A stretch of 64,000 bases of DNA. It comes from Chrysogorgia sp. JL179-B06 (Eukaryota; Cnidaria; Anthozoa; Scleralcyonacea; Chrysogorgiidae). Location of the stretch: NCBI GenBank assembly GCA_035772405.1, contig JAYKKM010000261.1, positions 2,501 to 66,500 on the forward strand, given 5' to 3'. Position 1 is the stretch's first letter; every line of letters starts with the position of its first letter. Shown one piece after another: positions 62,877 to 64,000 of this stretch. Under the pieces are notes generated by a model, which was given only the letters and a program-made list of their open reading frames with translations, had not been told where the DNA came from and did not search any database. The translations under genes and the position numbers were made by a program.

Positions 62877-64000
62877 TGGAGTGGAGGAGGTTTAGAGTAA
62901 AGTTTAGAGTTAAAGTTAGGGTTCGAATAAATTCGGGCACTTTCCCGCCGGAATTTTTAAAATTGTTGATTGGATCAGATAGAGCACTTCACTGGCTTTC
63001 CAACGGTATGATGCACGTCCGGTTTGGATGAAAATTGGGGGCGTGGTCAACGATTTTTCGATTTTGGGGGCCTGGGAAAAAATGAAGTACTGGCAAGAGG
63101 TGACATTTCAAAATTTCTTCTGATTCGGATAGAGCACTTCACTGGCTTTCCAACGGTATGACGCACGTCCGGTTTGGATGAAAATTGGGGGCGTGGTCAA
63201 CGATTTTTTATTATTACTGGATAGAGCACTTCACTGGCTTTCCAACGGTATGACCCACGTCCGGTTTGGATGAAAATTGGGGGCGTGGTCAACGATTTTT
63301 CGATTTTGGGGGCCTGGGAAAAATTGAAGTACTGGCAAGAGGTGACATTTCAAAATTTCTTCTGATTCGGATAGAGCACTTCACTGGCTTTCCAACGGTA
63401 TGACGCACGTCCGGTTCGGATGAAAATTGGGGGCGTGGCCAACCATTTTTTTATTATTACTAATTCGGATAGAGCACTTCACTGGCTTTCCAATTCTTTG
63501 GATGAAAAATTGGGGCGTGGTCAACGATTTTTCGATTTTGGGGGCCTGGGAAAAATTGAAGTACTGGCAAGAGGTGACATTTCAAAATTTCTTCTGATTC
63601 GGATAGAGCACTTCACTGGCTTTCCAACGGTATGACGCACGTCCGGTTCGGATGAAAATTGGGGGCGTGGTCAACGATTTTTCGATTTTGGGGGCCTGGG
63701 AAAAATTGAAGTACTGGCAAGAGGTGACATTTCAAAATTTCTTCTGATTCGGATAGAGCACTTCACTGGCTTTCCAACGGTATGACGCACGTCCGGTTTG
63801 GATGAAAATTGGGGGCGTGGTCAACGATTTTTCGATTTTGGGGGCCTGGGAATATTTGAAGTACTGGCAAGAGGTGACATTTCAAAATTTCTTCTGATTC
63901 GGATAGAGCACTTCACTGGCTTTCCAACGGTATGACGCACGTTCCGGTTTGGATGAAAATTGGGGGCGTGGTCAACGATTTTTCGATTTTGGGGGCCTGG
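62877..64000. repeat. Proximal A-only segment with C forms
   Basis: After completing the last B (anchor 62876) only A and C forms are seen to the window end. C-like short units are at about 63166-63257 (92 bp, CGATTTTTTATTATTACTGG) and 63418-63499 (82 bp, GTGGCCAACCA and TTATTATTACTAATTCGG, then CAATTCTTTGGATG with the GACGCACGTCC box missing). A units resume to 64000 with a few private changes (GGGAATATTTGAAG at 63850, ACGTTCCGG at 63940). Confidence 0.87.

Larger units (their letters stand above)
7862..64000. repeat. Subtelomeric satellite array of A, B and C units
   Basis: A single array, all units in one orientation, runs from 7862 past the end of the window. Most of it is unit A (150 bp); about 100 B modules (161 bp) are interspersed from 9.1 to 62.9 kb, and a few C forms lie near both visible ends. 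The length fits roughly 267 A units. B-to-B distances cluster at 311, 461, 611, 761, 911, 1061 and 1211 bp, i.e. B plus 1 to 7 A units. I saw no inserted transposon or unique sequence. The family is not one I can name. A function in chromosome-end heterochromatin is plausible from position only. Confidence 0.97.

Overview
This window is the left end of a linear eukaryotic chromosome and I find no gene in it. It opens with about 5 kb of CCCTAA repeats (TTAGGG on the minus strand), which is the expected polarity for a left telomere. The TTAGGG type fits most non-arthropod animals and many fungi and protists. It argues against plants (TTTAGGG) and most insects (TTAGG). I cannot name the species. 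The perfect telomere followed by a 56 kb near-identical satellite suggests a long-read assembly.

Layout. 1-4980: telomere. 4981-5475: a quasi-palindrome where telomeric polarity flips, then 120-123 bp units carrying TTAGGG on the plus strand. 5491-5720: a nearly G-free tract of A-runs spaced 10-11 bp apart. 5721-6095: AT-rich DNA with a diverged duplication. 6096-6441: unique sequence with nothing recognisable. 6442-7262: five tandem copies of a 141-185 bp AT-rich repeat. 7263-7361: a short spacer with a perfect 10-bp hairpin. 7362-7861: a palindrome-rich minisatellite of about 46-64 bp units. 7862-64000 (continuing past the window): one satellite array in a single orientation.

The satellite has three related forms. 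Unit A is 150 bp (near nucleosome-core length). Module B is 161 bp and replaces the middle of A with a different stretch that includes one TTAGGG. Form C is short (about 82-99 bp) and occurs only near the telomere-side edge and near the right end of the window. I counted about 100 B modules by hand and estimate about 267 A units from the total length. B-to-B distances are quantised at about 161 + 150n bp, with n from 1 to 7. Between 13.5 and 38.7 kb a 2.14 kb super-unit (n = 2,3,1,4) occurs six times. Later the array uses other patterns: runs of n=2 at 46.5-50.5 kb and nearly strict A/B alternation at 60.1-62.9 kb. Several B modules in the 54-63 kb region look intermediate between A and B, suggesting B is a diverged descendant of A rather than an inserted element.

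Every long open frame in the window lies inside a tandem repeat and changes with one-base homopolymer differences, so I annotate none as a gene. B anchor positions below mark the start of the GGAGTGG block and are hand-read to about 3 bp. Copy numbers in the array depend on the assembly being uncollapsed.
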